From ZYF759 sp046297455 (GTDB taxonomy: Bacteria; Pseudomonadota; Alphaproteobacteria; Rhizobiales; Rhizobiaceae): a stretch of 64,000 nucleotides of DNA. The stretch is taken from NCBI GenBank assembly GCA_046297455.1, contig JBKBIT010000002.1:62001-126000 (forward strand), given 5' to 3'. Position numbers and translations under genes: made by a program. Positions 54,357 to 63,353 of the stretch are shown here, piece after piece. Each line of letters begins with the position of its first letter. The first letter of the stretch is position 1. Below the pieces are notes generated by a model. That model was given only the letters and a program-made list of their open reading frames with translations. It was not told the origin of the DNA and did not search any database.

Positions 54357-55529
54357 TTATTCGGCAGCCTGTGTGCTGCCCGTCTCGAAGACCCTGATCC
54401 GGCGCTTGTCGAATTTGAGCCCGAGTTCGCCGCGCACGAGCTTGAGCGCCTGTTCGCCGAAGACCTCGCGCCGCCAGCCCGACAAAGCGGCGACATCGGC
54501 CTTCTCGCCATGGGCGGCGATGCGGTCGAGGTCATCGCCCGAGGCAAGCATCTTTGCAGCTACGTTTTCCTTGTCGGCTACGAGCTTCAAAAGCACCTTG
54601 AGCAGTTCGGTCGCCGCACCCGTACCCTCAGGCAGTTGCACCTGCCTCGGCATCTCGGGCATCTCCTCGCGCGGCGTGTCCAGCGCCTCGACGACGATCT
54701 CGAGCAACTGCGCGGCGGTGGAGGAACGCTCCCAGCCCTTGGGGATGGTGCGCAGCCGCGACAAAGCCTCGGCGTCGCGCGGCCCCTGCTGCGCGATCTC
54801 GTAGAGCGCATCGTCCTTGAGCACGCGCTGGCGCGGCACATCGCGCGACCGCGCCTCCACCTCGCGCCAGGCGGCCAGCGCCTGCAGCACGGCCAGTTCC
54901 CGCGGCTTGCGCACCCGCATCTTCAGACGCTTCCAAGAATCCTTCGGATCAGGCGCATAGGTGGCCGGCGTCGTCAGCACCGACATCTCCTCCTTGAGCC
55001 AATGGGCGCGGTTTTCGCGTTCCAGCTCGTCGACCAGATGGCGGTAGATGTCGATCAGATGGGTGACGTCGGCCAGCGCGTATTCGAGCTGCTTGTCGGT
55101 CAGCGGCCGGCGGCGCCAGTCCGTGAAGCGCGACGACTTGTCGATCCGCCCGCCCGTGACCTTCTGCACCAGCTGCTCGTAGGAAACCGAATCGCCGAAA
55201 CCGCAGACCATGGCGGCGACCTGGGTGTCGAAAAGCGGGTGGGGAATAAGATCGCCCTGGTGGTGGATGATCTCGACATCCTGGCGGGCGGCGTGAAAGA
55301 CCTTGATCACCCGCTCATTGCCCATCAGCCGGTAGAACGGCGCCAGATCGATGCCCTTGGCCAGCGGATCCACCAGCGCCGTAATGCCGGGCGCGGCCAT
55401 CTGGATCAGGCAAAGTATCGGCCAGAATGTCGTTTCGCGGATGAACTCGGTATCGACAGTAACGAATTCCTGCTCTTCGAACCGCGCGATGACGGCTTCC
55501 AGTTCGTCCTGTGTGGTGATGAGATGCAT
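54357..55529 (-). CDS. rnd: Ribonuclease D
   Basis: A 390-residue 3'-5' exonuclease that trims tRNA and other RNA 3' ends. The DEDD residues are visible in FVTVDTEFIRETTFW (D, E), KVFHAARQDVEII (D) and the third block EYALADVTHLIDIY (Y, D), so it is DEDDy. An HRDC domain follows (about 205-285, PRELAVLQALAAWRE). A TTG one codon upstream (55532) is an alternative start; ATG 55529 is preferred. The gene is downstream, on the same strand, of the MFS gene, with 57 nt between. Confidence 0.95.
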   Translation of the reverse strand: MHLITTQDELEAVIARFEEQEFVTVDTEFIRETTFWPILCLIQMAAPGITALVDPLAKGIDLAPFYRLMGNERVIKVFHAARQDVEIIHHQGDLIPHPLFDTQVAAMVCGFGDSVSYEQLVQKVTGGRIDKSSRFTDWRRRPLTDKQLEYALADVTHLIDIYRHLVDELERENRAHWLKEEMSVLTTPATYAPDPKDSWKRLKMRVRKPRELAVLQALAAWREVEARSRDVPRQRVLKDDALYEIAQQGPRDAEALSRLRTIPKGWERSSTAAQLLEIVVEALDTPREEMPEMPRQVQLPEGTGAATELLKVLLKLVADKENVAAKMLASGDDLDRIAAHGEKADVAALSGWRREVFGEQALKLVRGELGLKFDKRRIRVFETGSTQAAE

Positions 55530-55586
55530 CAAGTTCCGGGTGTTGTCGATATTTGCCGAACCAATTCATGCATGTCGGCATGCCAG

Positions 55587-56855
55587 TCAACCGGTTTCTT
55601 CCCTGTCCACCGTATCCTTGGCCTTCGGCTTTGCATCCTGGCCCCGATAGGCGAGCTTCACGAAGAAGGGAGACGTGCGGATCAGCGAGGCAAAGCGCCC
55701 GCGCTCGGCTCGCGGCGGGGTCGCACGTGCCGCCATGCGCCAGAGCGTGACCGCGATGAAAACCCCATAGACGGCGGCCGAATAGAGGAACAGCGCATTG
55801 ATGCCGAACCGTTCCATCAGGAAGGAGGAAGCCAGCGGGCCGACCACCGCGCCGATCGAATAGAAGAACATCAGCGCGGCCGCGACCTTCACATAGCCAC
55901 CCTGCCCGGCAAAATCGTTGGCGTGGGCAGCCGCCAGCGAATAGATCGGCATGGCAAAGGCGGCAAACAGGAATATCAGCACGAAATTGGCCATCCGGCT
56001 GTCGCCTGCGCCGAGCGCGATCGCCAGCGCCAGCACCATCGAGGCGGCCGACGTCAGGAGCAGGACCCGGCGACGGTCCCAGCGGTCGGACAGCGAGCCG
56101 AGCGGGTATTGCAGCACCACGCCGCCAATGATGCCAAGGCTGATGAAGACGGCGATGTCGGCCACTGACAGGCCGATGCCATCGGCATAGATCGGTCCGA
56201 TCAGCCGGAAGGCGCTGTTGGACAGACCCGCCACGATGCAGCCCATGCACGCCAGCGGCGACAATGCCCAGACGCCCTTGAGATCGAGCGACATTTCGGC
56301 CGGCGGGGTCGGGTTTGAGCGGTCGCCGAGCGATACCGGCACCATCGACAGCGTGATCATGATCGCCATCACCCCGAAGATGACGAAGCCGCCGGGCCCG
56401 AAAAGCGGGATCATGAACTGCGAGACGGTCACGGCGGCCAGGTCGATGATGCGGTAGAGCGCCAGCACCCGCGCGCGGTTCTCGTTAGCAACGCCGGAAT
56501 TGAGCCAGCTTTCGATCGTCGTGAACAGGCCCGCAAAACAGAACCCGACAACGAAGCGCATCACGATCCAGGAGACCGGATCGATCACCAGCACCATCAT
56601 CAGCGTACCGCTCGCGCCGACGGCCGCCAGCGTGGCGAAACACCTGATGTGGCCGACGGCACGCAACATGCCGGTGATGAACAGGCAACCGAGCAGGAAA
56701 CCGGCAAAATAGGCCGTGCCCATGAACCCGATCAGGCTGGCCGAAAAGCCCTCCTGGGCACCGCGCAGCGCGATCAGCGTGCCCTGCAACCCGTTGCCGG
56801 CCAGCAGGATGCCGGCGGCGAGAAGAAGCGGGAAGAGCGGACGCAGGCTGTGCAT
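55587..56855 (-). CDS. MFS transporter, YcaD-like
   Basis: A 422-residue major facilitator protein with 12 predicted TMs. The N-terminal segment is LFPLLLAAGILLAGNGLQGTLIALRGAQEGFSASLIGFMGTAYFAGFLLG, and ESWLNSGVANENRARVLALYRII in loop 4-5 is typical of the YcaD/UMF family of unknown substrate. The C-terminal tail is basic and hydrophilic. It precedes rnd on the same strand. The start is ATG 56855. No regulator gene is adjacent. Confidence 0.9.
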   Translation of the reverse strand: MHSLRPLFPLLLAAGILLAGNGLQGTLIALRGAQEGFSASLIGFMGTAYFAGFLLGCLFITGMLRAVGHIRCFATLAAVGASGTLMMVLVIDPVSWIVMRFVVGFCFAGLFTTIESWLNSGVANENRARVLALYRIIDLAAVTVSQFMIPLFGPGGFVIFGVMAIMITLSMVPVSLGDRSNPTPPAEMSLDLKGVWALSPLACMGCIVAGLSNSAFRLIGPIYADGIGLSVADIAVFISLGIIGGVVLQYPLGSLSDRWDRRRVLLLTSAASMVLALAIALGAGDSRMANFVLIFLFAAFAMPIYSLAAAHANDFAGQGGYVKVAAALMFFYSIGAVVGPLASSFLMERFGINALFLYSAAVYGVFIAVTLWRMAARATPPRAERGRFASLIRTSPFFVKLAYRGQDAKPKAKDTVDREETG

Positions 56856-57119
56856 GGAATCGACGCCGGAGAAACAAGGCGACCATAGGGCTCAAAACCG
56901 CCAAACGCGATGCCGCAGCGATGCAACCCTCTTGTACCAGCGCGACTGGGCCAGGGCGGTTGCATTGCAGCGCCCCCTCGCCTATCAGACGCATGTCCAG
57001 TTCAGGAGATTTATGCGCGGAAGCCTCGTCATCTGAAGATCGAGATCACCGAAGCCCGATTGCCGGCGCTTCGACGCTTCCGTGCGCCCGATGCGGCGCC
57101 TGACTGAAAGAGAAATACC

Positions 57120-57566
57120 ATGAACATCAAACAGACGACGATCCGTGCCTATGGCCCGGCCGACAAGCAGCGCCTGCTCGACATCTGGCATCGGGCCTCG
57201 CTCAAGGCGCATCATTTCCTGCCGCCCGAACTGCTGGCGCTACACCAACAGATGGTCGGCGAGATCTATCTTGAGAAGGCGGAGACCTTCGTCGCCATCA
57301 GGGACGCCTTGCCGATCGGGTTCATCGGATTGCTGGGCAACCACATTGGCGGGCTTTTTGTCGACCCCGACTGCCAGGGCGGCGGGATCGGCCGGCTGCT
57401 CGTCGCACATGCGCTGGGCCTGAAGGGCGGACTGGAACTGGAAGTCTACGCCCGGAACAAGGGTGCATGCGGCTTCTATCGCCGTCTGGGTTTCCTAGAG
57501 ACCGGACGCAGGCCGACCGATGACAACGGCCTGCCCTTCGAGCTGATCGCGATGCGGCTGGGGTGA
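57120..57566 (+). CDS. GNAT family N-acetyltransferase
   Basis: A 148-residue acetyltransferase of the GNAT fold, similar to YjaB-type proteins. The acetyl-CoA motif A is GLFVDPDCQGGGIGRLLVAHAL; the motif B end is VYARNKGACGFYRRLGFLETGR. The N-terminal IRAYGPADKQRLLDIWHRASLKAHHFL is family-typical. The acceptor (protein N-terminus, Lys or small amine) is unknown. It stands alone between the MFS gene and aspS, ahead of a strong stem-loop. Confidence 0.9.
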   Translation: MNIKQTTIRAYGPADKQRLLDIWHRASLKAHHFLPPELLALHQQMVGEIYLEKAETFVAIRDALPIGFIGLLGNHIGGLFVDPDCQGGGIGRLLVAHALGLKGGLELEVYARNKGACGFYRRLGFLETGRRPTDDNGLPFELIAMRLG

Positions 57567-57578
57567 GGCAGCAAAGAA

Positions 57579-57608
57579 GATGCGAGCGCGCTTGTCCGCG
57601 CTCGCATC
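57579..57608. terminator. Bidirectional stem-loop after the GNAT gene
   Basis: A perfect 12-bp stem, GATGCGAGCGCG / CGCGCTCGCATC, with loop CTTGTC. On the plus strand no T run follows; on the minus strand TTCTTTGC follows. It probably stops the GNAT transcript or transcripts from the other side. Confidence 0.5.
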
Positions 57609-57848
57609 GGGGGATGCGCCGTGGCGCTTCTTCGAACCAGTGCCCGGCGCCTTGTCCAGTTCAACACATCACAAGGCGCGTTCTGGCCGGCATGTAGTTT
57701 CGGGAAGGCAGGGTGGGAGACTGCTGACCGACCAATCCCTCCCAGCCTTGACAAAACCGCCCTCCCATGCGCTTTTCGCGCCCGAATCCGGGCCGCCCGC
57801 CAAGCCGGGCCGAGACGGCCTTCCATCATCAAAGCCGGACAGTCATCC

Positions 57849-59639
57849 ATGCATCGCTACCGCAGCCACACTTGCGCGCAACTGAGGAAGTCGGAGGTCG
57901 GCCAGAATGTGCGCCTGTCGGGCTGGGTGCACCGCGTGCGCGACCATGGCGGGCTGCTCTTCATCGACCTGCGCGACCATTACGGCATCACCCAGGTGGT
58001 GGCCGATCCCGATTCGCCCTGCTTCAAGGTGGCCGAGACGGTGCGCGGCGAATGGGTCATCCGCGTCGATGGCGAGGTGAAGGCGCGCACCCACGAGACC
58101 GTCAACGCCAACCTGCCGACCGGTGAGGTCGAAATCTTCGCCCGCGACATGGAAGTGCTGTCGGCCTCGAAGGAGCTGCCGCTGCCGGTCTTCGGCGAGC
58201 CGGACTATCCCGAGGATATCCGCCTCAAATACCGCTTCCTGGACCTGCGCCGCGAGAGCCTGCACAGGAACATCGTGCAGCGCACCAGGATCATCGCCGA
58301 AATGCGCAAGCTGATGGGCGAGGCAGGCTTCACCGAGTTCTCCACCCCGATCCTGACTGCTTCGAGCCCGGAAGGCGCGCGCGACTTCCTGGTACCGTCC
58401 AGGCTGCACGAGGGCAAGTTCTACGCCCTTCCCCAGGCGCCCCAGATCTACAAGCAGCTGATCATGGTGTCGGGCTTCGACCGCTATTTCCAGATCGCGC
58501 CCTGCTTCCGCGATGAAGACCCCCGCGCCGACCGCCTGCCCGGCGAGTTCTACCAACTCGATCTCGAGATGAGCTTTGTCGAGCAGGAAGACGTGCTGGC
58601 GACCATGGAGCCGGTGCTGCGCTCGGTCTTCGAGGCCTTTGCGGATGGCAAGCCGGTCACCCAGACCTTCCGGCGGATCGCCTATGACGACGCAATCCGT
58701 CTTTACGGTTCCGACAAGCCTGACCTGCGCAACCCGATCGAGATGGCCGACGTGTCGGAGCATTTCCGCGGATCGGGCTTCAAGGTCTTCGCCAACATCC
58801 TCGCCAACGATCCCGAGGCCGAAGTCTGGGCAATTCCGGCCAAGACCGGCGGCTCCCGCGCTTTCTGCGACCGGATGAATTCCTGGGCGCAGGGCGAAGG
58901 CCAGCCGGGCCTCGGCTACATCTTCTGGCGCAAGGAAGGCGACAAGATCGAGGGTGCCGGCCCCATCGCCAAGAATATCGGCGAGGAGCGGACGGATGCG
59001 ATCCGCCAGCAACTCGGGCTCGACGATGGCGACGCCTGCTTCTTTGCCGCAGGCAACCCGAAGAAATTCGCCGCCTTTGCCGGTGCCGCGCGTACCCGCG
59101 CCGGCGAGGAACTGAACCTCGTCGACCGCGACCGCTTCGAGCTATGCTGGATCGTCGATTTCCCCTTCTACGAGTGGGACGAGGACGAAAAGAAGATCGA
59201 GTTCGCGCACAACCCCTTCTCGATGCCGCAGGGCGGGATGGAAGGCTTGCAGGGCGACGAGCCGCTGGCGCTCAAGGCCTATCAGTACGATCTCGTCTGC
59301 AACGGCTTCGAGATCGCATCGGGCGGCATCCGCAACCATCTGCCGGAGGTCATGGTCAAGGCGTTCGAGAAGGTCGGCTTCGACGCGGCAACCGTCGAAG
59401 AGCGTTTCGGCGGTCTCTATCGCGCCTTCCAGTATGGCGCACCGCCGCATGGCGGCATGGCGGCCGGCATCGACCGCATCGTGATGCTGCTCGTGGGCGC
59501 CAAGAACCTGCGCGAAGTCACCATGTTCCCGATGAACCAGCAGGCGCAGGACCTCCTGATGAGCGCGCCCGCCGAGGCAACGCCCCAGCAGTTGCGTGAA
59601 CTCCACCTGCGCGTGGCGCCGAGCGCGAAGAAGGAATGA
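57849..59639 (+). CDS. aspS: Aspartyl-tRNA synthetase (bacterial type)
   Basis: A 596-residue class II aminoacyl-tRNA synthetase. The OB-fold anticodon domain is N-terminal (GWVHRVRDHGGLLFIDLRDHYGITQVV), class II motif 2 is RYFQIAPCFRDEDPRADRLPGEFYQLDLEMSF, motif 3 has PPHGGMAAGIDRIVMLL, and the bacterial GAD insertion is present (about 290-420). The long open frame upstream is not typical, and MHRYRSHTCAQLRKSEVG is the family start (ATG 57849). Whether it is non-discriminating cannot be told by eye. It is convergent with the small GGDEF gene. Confidence 0.97.
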   Translation: MHRYRSHTCAQLRKSEVGQNVRLSGWVHRVRDHGGLLFIDLRDHYGITQVVADPDSPCFKVAETVRGEWVIRVDGEVKARTHETVNANLPTGEVEIFARDMEVLSASKELPLPVFGEPDYPEDIRLKYRFLDLRRESLHRNIVQRTRIIAEMRKLMGEAGFTEFSTPILTASSPEGARDFLVPSRLHEGKFYALPQAPQIYKQLIMVSGFDRYFQIAPCFRDEDPRADRLPGEFYQLDLEMSFVEQEDVLATMEPVLRSVFEAFADGKPVTQTFRRIAYDDAIRLYGSDKPDLRNPIEMADVSEHFRGSGFKVFANILANDPEAEVWAIPAKTGGSRAFCDRMNSWAQGEGQPGLGYIFWRKEGDKIEGAGPIAKNIGEERTDAIRQQLGLDDGDACFFAAGNPKKFAAFAGAARTRAGEELNLVDRDRFELCWIVDFPFYEWDEDEKKIEFAHNPFSMPQGGMEGLQGDEPLALKAYQYDLVCNGFEIASGGIRNHLPEVMVKAFEKVGFDAATVEERFGGLYRAFQYGAPPHGGMAAGIDRIVMLLVGAKNLREVTMFPMNQQAQDLLMSAPAEATPQQLRELHLRVAPSAKKE

Positions 59640-59662
59640 GGGGCATCAGCCGATCCTTTTCC

Positions 59663-59684
59663 GGCCGGGCGCACCTGCCCGGCC
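59663..59684. terminator. Stem-loop between convergent aspS and the GGDEF gene
   Basis: An 8-bp GC stem, GGCCGGGC / GCCCGGCC, loop GCACCT, between two convergent 3' ends. No T run follows on the plus strand, so it is only terminator-like. Confidence 0.4.
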
Positions 59685-59694
59685 TGCCACTGCC

Positions 59695-60480
59695 CTAGGA
59701 CTGCGCCCGCAGGATCAGCGCCGGCATCGTGTCGGTGGCCTCGGCGATGTAGAAGCGGTCGCGACCCGTACGCTTGGCGTGGTAGAGCGCGGCGTCCGCG
59801 AGCTTAATCGTTCCCTCCAGCGTTTCGCTCGAGCGATGGGTGGCGCCGCCGATGCTGACCGTCAGGTTGATGTCGTGGCCGGCAATGCCCCTGCCCCGCT
59901 TGCGGATCGCATCACACAATTCGTTTGCAGCCGTGGCGGCAGCGGCGTCGTCGGCCCCGGGCAAAAACACGCCGAACTCATCGCCGCCCAGCCGACCGAC
60001 CAGTGCATCGATGGTCAGCGTCGTTCGCAGGATGTCGGCAAGCCGTTTCAGCGCCTCGTCGCCGACGTCGTGTCCATAGGTGTCATTGATCGCCTTGAAG
60101 TGATCGGCATCGACCATCAGGAACGCACCGCTGCGGTGGGCCGCCAACTGGTCGCGCATCTGCCCCAGCAGATAGGCGCGTGTCAGGACCCCGGTCAGGG
60201 AATCGAGACGGACATAGGCATCCACCCGATCGATCGTGTCGGTGAGCAGCCGCAGGATCGACAGCGCAAAGAAGGAAATCGGCGGCGCGATGAGCAAGGG
60301 TATGACCGCTGCAATGGCCAGGATGCCGATATAGGTTGCCGTTGGGACGCGGGGCCACGTAGCCATCACCGCCATCAGGGTGATGACGGGTGCCGCAACG
60401 GCAAGGGTCGTGATCGCGGCAGTGCCGATGATGACCTGCCGGCCCGAATTTATCCTCAGCCAGGACAGCCATCGTTCCAT
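59695..60480 (-). CDS. Small membrane diguanylate cyclase
   Basis: A 261-residue GGDEF protein. Two TMs (VIIGTAAITTLAVAAPVITLMAVMA and YIGILAIAAVIPLLIAPPISFFALSIL) are followed by the GGDEF domain (LTGVLTRAYLLGQM, FKAINDTYGHDVGDEALKRL, GRLGGDEFGVFLPG), intact. There is no separate sensor domain and no RxxD. ATG 60480, preceded by AGGATGACGCT, is chosen because the longer open frame upstream is atypical and ends at the TM start. It is downstream, on the same strand, of the DUF2459 gene. Confidence 0.9.
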   Translation of the reverse strand: MERWLSWLRINSGRQVIIGTAAITTLAVAAPVITLMAVMATWPRVPTATYIGILAIAAVIPLLIAPPISFFALSILRLLTDTIDRVDAYVRLDSLTGVLTRAYLLGQMRDQLAAHRSGAFLMVDADHFKAINDTYGHDVGDEALKRLADILRTTLTIDALVGRLGGDEFGVFLPGADDAAAATAANELCDAIRKRGRGIAGHDINLTVSIGGATHRSSETLEGTIKLADAALYHAKRTGRDRFYIAEATDTMPALILRAQS

Positions 60481-60551
60481 AGCGTCATCCTGCCAGACAT
60501 GTCTGAAAGCCCGGTAAATGGGTGTTTCGGTCGTGCCGACTGATTTTTGGG

Positions 60552-61268
60552 CTAGCTGATGTCGTTTGCCAGTCTTATCGACCAGAGAAGGCTCTGCGGC
60601 AACGGGTTCCACCAGCCGGTTCGAATGCCGCCGGTGCGAAGCACGCGACCGGTCCATTCGTTGCAGCCATAGAGCGCATTGAAGCGACCGTGAGCCTCAT
60701 AAAAGAGGTCGAACTCGCCATAGGCAGCACCGGGAATCAGGATCGGCCGCCCCTGCCCGTCGCGCTGGAACGTCGCCAGCGCCTCGTCGAGCATGGCAAA
60801 CATCGCCGCCTCATCGACCGCGATCGGCAGCACACCGTCCATCGTCCGGTCGATCTCACCGGCAAGTTCGACATGCATGGCCGAGTGATCGACGGTGAAG
60901 GCAGCCAGCACCGGGCCCGGACGCAGCTCGCCCCAGGTCGGCGTCTCGATGTAGAAGCTGCGGCTGCCCCAGCCCATATGGACCCAATGCAGGCCCGGAT
61001 GATCGAGCTCCAACCCGTCCTCGGCGGTGAAGCCGAGACGTTCCAGCACGTCCGGATCGGCGGGAAAGGCGATGTCGGTGTGGATCGGGTTGGCCAGCAC
61101 GAGGATCTCGCGCATCGTCTCGCCCTGCGGCGGTCCGGCAGGGGCAAAAAGCGGCCGCGGCACGATTATGCCCAGCGCCACGGCGACAGCCACGGCCAAG
61201 ACGATCGCCGCAAGCCATGTTCCAATTCGCTTCAGCCGTCTCCCGCGCTGGCGTGCCATCGCTTCCAT
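60552..61268 (-). CDS. DUF2459 (TIGR02117) membrane-anchored protein
   Basis: A 238-residue protein of the DUF2459/TIGR02117 family, of unknown function. A basic N-terminus and a TM (about residues 20-42, GTWLAAIVLAVAVAVALGIIVP) precede a periplasmic-looking domain. The family block CNEWTGRVLRTGGIRTGWWNPLPQSLLW near the C-terminus has a conserved Cys (Cys-His type pattern with VANP-like HTDIAFP), which suggests an enzyme of the NlpC/P60-like kind, but this is inference. Start is uncertain: ATG 61268, ATG 61259 or TTG 61280. Confidence 0.85.
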   Translation of the reverse strand: MEAMARQRGRRLKRIGTWLAAIVLAVAVAVALGIIVPRPLFAPAGPPQGETMREILVLANPIHTDIAFPADPDVLERLGFTAEDGLELDHPGLHWVHMGWGSRSFYIETPTWGELRPGPVLAAFTVDHSAMHVELAGEIDRTMDGVLPIAVDEAAMFAMLDEALATFQRDGQGRPILIPGAAYGEFDLFYEAHGRFNALYGCNEWTGRVLRTGGIRTGWWNPLPQSLLWSIRLANDIS

Positions 61269-61326
61269 ATAGGCGGGCAAAACCGCCGCAGAAGCCCGCG
61301 CCCTACGAAAAGCGGTCGCGCGCCCC

Positions 61327-62127
61327 TCAGTGCAGAATCTGGCTCAGGAACAGCTTCGTGCGCTCGTGCTGGGGATTGTCGAAGAATTTCTCCGGCACGT
61401 TCTGCTCCACGATCTGTCCCTGGTCCATGAAGATGACCCGGTTGGCGACCTGGCGGGCAAAGCCCATCTCGTGGGTCACCACGACCATGGTCATGCCTTC
61501 CTCGGCCAGGCCCACCATCGTCTCCAGCACCTCCTTGATCATTTCGGGATCGAGAGCGGAGGTCGGCTCGTCGAACAGCATGATGCGCGGGTTCATGCAG
61601 AGCGACCGCGCAATCGCCACGCGCTGCTGCTGGCCGCCGGACAACTGCCCCGGATATTTGAGCGCCTGCTCGGGGATCTTCACGCGCTCCAGGAAGTGCA
61701 TGGCCGTTTCCTCGGCCTGCTTCTTGGGGATCTTGCGCACCCAGATCGGTGCCAGCGTGCAGTTTTCAAGGATGGTCAGATGCGGGAACAGGTTGAAGTG
61801 CTGGAACACCATCCCGACCTCGCGACGAACCTCGTCGATCTTCTTCAGATCGTTGGTCAGTTCGATGCCGTCGACGATGATGCGGCCCTGCTGGTGTTCC
61901 TCCAGCCGGTTGACGCAGCGGATCATGGTCGACTTGCCGGAACCGGAAGGCCCGCAGACCACGATGCGCTCGCCGCGCATCACCTTGAGATTGATGTCCT
62001 TGAGCACGTGGAAGTCGCCGTACCATTTGTGCATGTCGACGATCTCAATGGCGACATCGGTGGTCGATACCTGCATCTTGGCGCGGTTGACGGCGATCTC
62101 TTGGGCGCTGACAACGTTTTCGCTCAT
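61327..62127 (-). CDS. aapP: General L-amino acid ABC transporter ATPase AapP
   Basis: A 266-residue ABC ATPase of the polar amino acid uptake family (HisP/GlnQ/AapP). Walker A GPSGSGKST, Q-loop FQHFNLFPHLT, signature QLSGGQQQRVAIARSL, Walker B IMLFDEPTSALDPE and switch His in VVTHEMGFARQ are intact. An N-terminal extension of about 20 residues before MHKWYGDFHVLKD is common in AapP. It follows aapM by 65 nt, which includes a perfect palindrome. Rhizobial Aap has broad substrate range; that is family knowledge. Confidence 0.96.
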   Translation of the reverse strand: MSENVVSAQEIAVNRAKMQVSTTDVAIEIVDMHKWYGDFHVLKDINLKVMRGERIVVCGPSGSGKSTMIRCVNRLEEHQQGRIIVDGIELTNDLKKIDEVRREVGMVFQHFNLFPHLTILENCTLAPIWVRKIPKKQAEETAMHFLERVKIPEQALKYPGQLSGGQQQRVAIARSLCMNPRIMLFDEPTSALDPEMIKEVLETMVGLAEEGMTMVVVTHEMGFARQVANRVIFMDQGQIVEQNVPEKFFDNPQHERTKLFLSQILH

Positions 62128-62171
62128 CTCGTTCCCCTTTGGCGGTTCCGCCTTGTTGTATCTCGTGGCCC

Positions 62172-62193
62172 GCCCGGCTGCGCGCAGCCGGGC
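62172..62193. promoter_or_regulatory. Perfect 22-bp palindrome between aapM and aapP
   Basis: GCCCGGCTGC-GCGCAGCCGGGC, an uninterrupted palindrome touching the aapM stop codon. In RNA it would fold as a strong hairpin without a T run. Such elements between permease and ATPase genes often act as mRNA stabilisers or partial terminators. Confidence 0.45.
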
Positions 62194-63350
62194 TAGCGTT
62201 TGTGCCCGGTATCCAGTCTTCGCTCCATGTAGATGGAATAGCGCGACATGCCGAAGCAGAAGATCCAGAACACCAGGCCGGCGAAGATCAGGCCCGACAT
62301 CGGCGTCTGCGGCGAGACCCAGTTGGCGTCGGCGAAGTTCTGCCGCACGATGCCGAGCAGGTCGAACATGCCGATGATGTAGACCAGGCTGGTGTCCTTG
62401 AAGAGGCCGATGAAGGTGTTGACGATGCCGGGGATGACCAGCTTCATCGCCTGCGGCATGACGATGAAGCTCATCGACTGCCAGTAGCCGAGGCCAAGCG
62501 AGGACGCGCCCTCATACTGCCCCTTCGGTATTGCCTGCAGACCGCCGCGGATCACTTCCGCCATATAGGCAGAGGCAAACAGCGACACGCCGATCAGCGC
62601 GCGCAGGAAGCGGTCGAAGGTCATGCCGGCCGGCATGAAGAGCGGCAGCATGACGCTGGCCATGAACAGCACCGTCACCAGCGGCACGCCGCGCACGGTC
62701 TCGATGAAGATGACGCAGATCATCTTGACGACCGGCATCTTCGATCGTCGTCCGAGCGCCAGCAAGATGCCCATCGGCAGCGAGATGCTGATGCCCACGA
62801 AAGACAGCACCATGGTGACCAGCAGGCCGCCCCACAGCGTCGTCGACACGAATGACAGTCCGAACCAGCCACCGACCAGCAGGAAATAGGCGACAATCGG
62901 GAAGACGATGAAGAAGGCCAGCGCGTTCCACAGCTTGTACGGCACGCGCGGGATCAGCAGCGGCACCAGCAGCGCCACGAACATCACCGCCGTCAGGTCC
63001 ACGCGCCAGCGTTCGAAGACCGGGTAGCGGCCATACATGAACTGCGAGAACTTGGCATTGACGAAGGCCCAGCAGGCACCCGACCAGCCGTCGGGCTGGA
63101 TGCCGCCCTGGGCAACGGTAGCGCAGACGGAGCGGTCAGGCCCCGTCCAGACCGCGTCGATCAGCGCCCAGCGGATGACCGGCGGCAGGAAATAGGCGAC
63201 GAACAACAGGCCGATCAGCGTCAGTACAGTGTCGAGCGGCGTGGCGAAGAGATTGGTTCTCAGCCACCGAACCAGCCCCCGCTCGCGCGCCGGCGCGGCG
63301 CGCGCGTTGATCATCTCGGTACGCACATAAGAGAGGTCGTGTTCCTGCAT
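62193..63350 (-). CDS. aapM: General L-amino acid ABC transporter permease AapM
   Basis: A 385-residue permease of the HisMQ family. An N-terminal extra region with TMs (TVLTLIGLLFVAYFLPPVIRWALIDAVW, AVMFVALLVPLLIPRVPYKLWNALAFFIVF) precedes the core with the EAA-type loop EVIRGGLQAIPKGQYEGASSLGLGYWQSMSFIVMPQAMKLVIP. Long N-termini are typical of AapM. It begins 3 nt after the end of aapQ and precedes aapP. The start ATG is preceded by a good context for coupling. Confidence 0.95.
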   Translation of the reverse strand: MQEHDLSYVRTEMINARAAPARERGLVRWLRTNLFATPLDTVLTLIGLLFVAYFLPPVIRWALIDAVWTGPDRSVCATVAQGGIQPDGWSGACWAFVNAKFSQFMYGRYPVFERWRVDLTAVMFVALLVPLLIPRVPYKLWNALAFFIVFPIVAYFLLVGGWFGLSFVSTTLWGGLLVTMVLSFVGISISLPMGILLALGRRSKMPVVKMICVIFIETVRGVPLVTVLFMASVMLPLFMPAGMTFDRFLRALIGVSLFASAYMAEVIRGGLQAIPKGQYEGASSLGLGYWQSMSFIVMPQAMKLVIPGIVNTFIGLFKDTSLVYIIGMFDLLGIVRQNFADANWVSPQTPMSGLIFAGLVFWIFCFGMSRYSIYMERRLDTGHKR

Positions 63351-63353
63351 GGC

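Noticed and set aside
51669..56168. Long plus-strand frames (519 and 685 codons) over the FG-GAP, haloperoxidase-like, rnd and MFS genes
   Set aside because: They lie opposite four genes with clear motifs and signal peptides; their translations are Arg/Gly-rich shadow sequence.
57748..57776. Promoter before aspS (TTGACA)
   Set aside because: The -35 hexamer is perfect but 17 nt downstream only GCTTTT is found, so no convincing -10 element.
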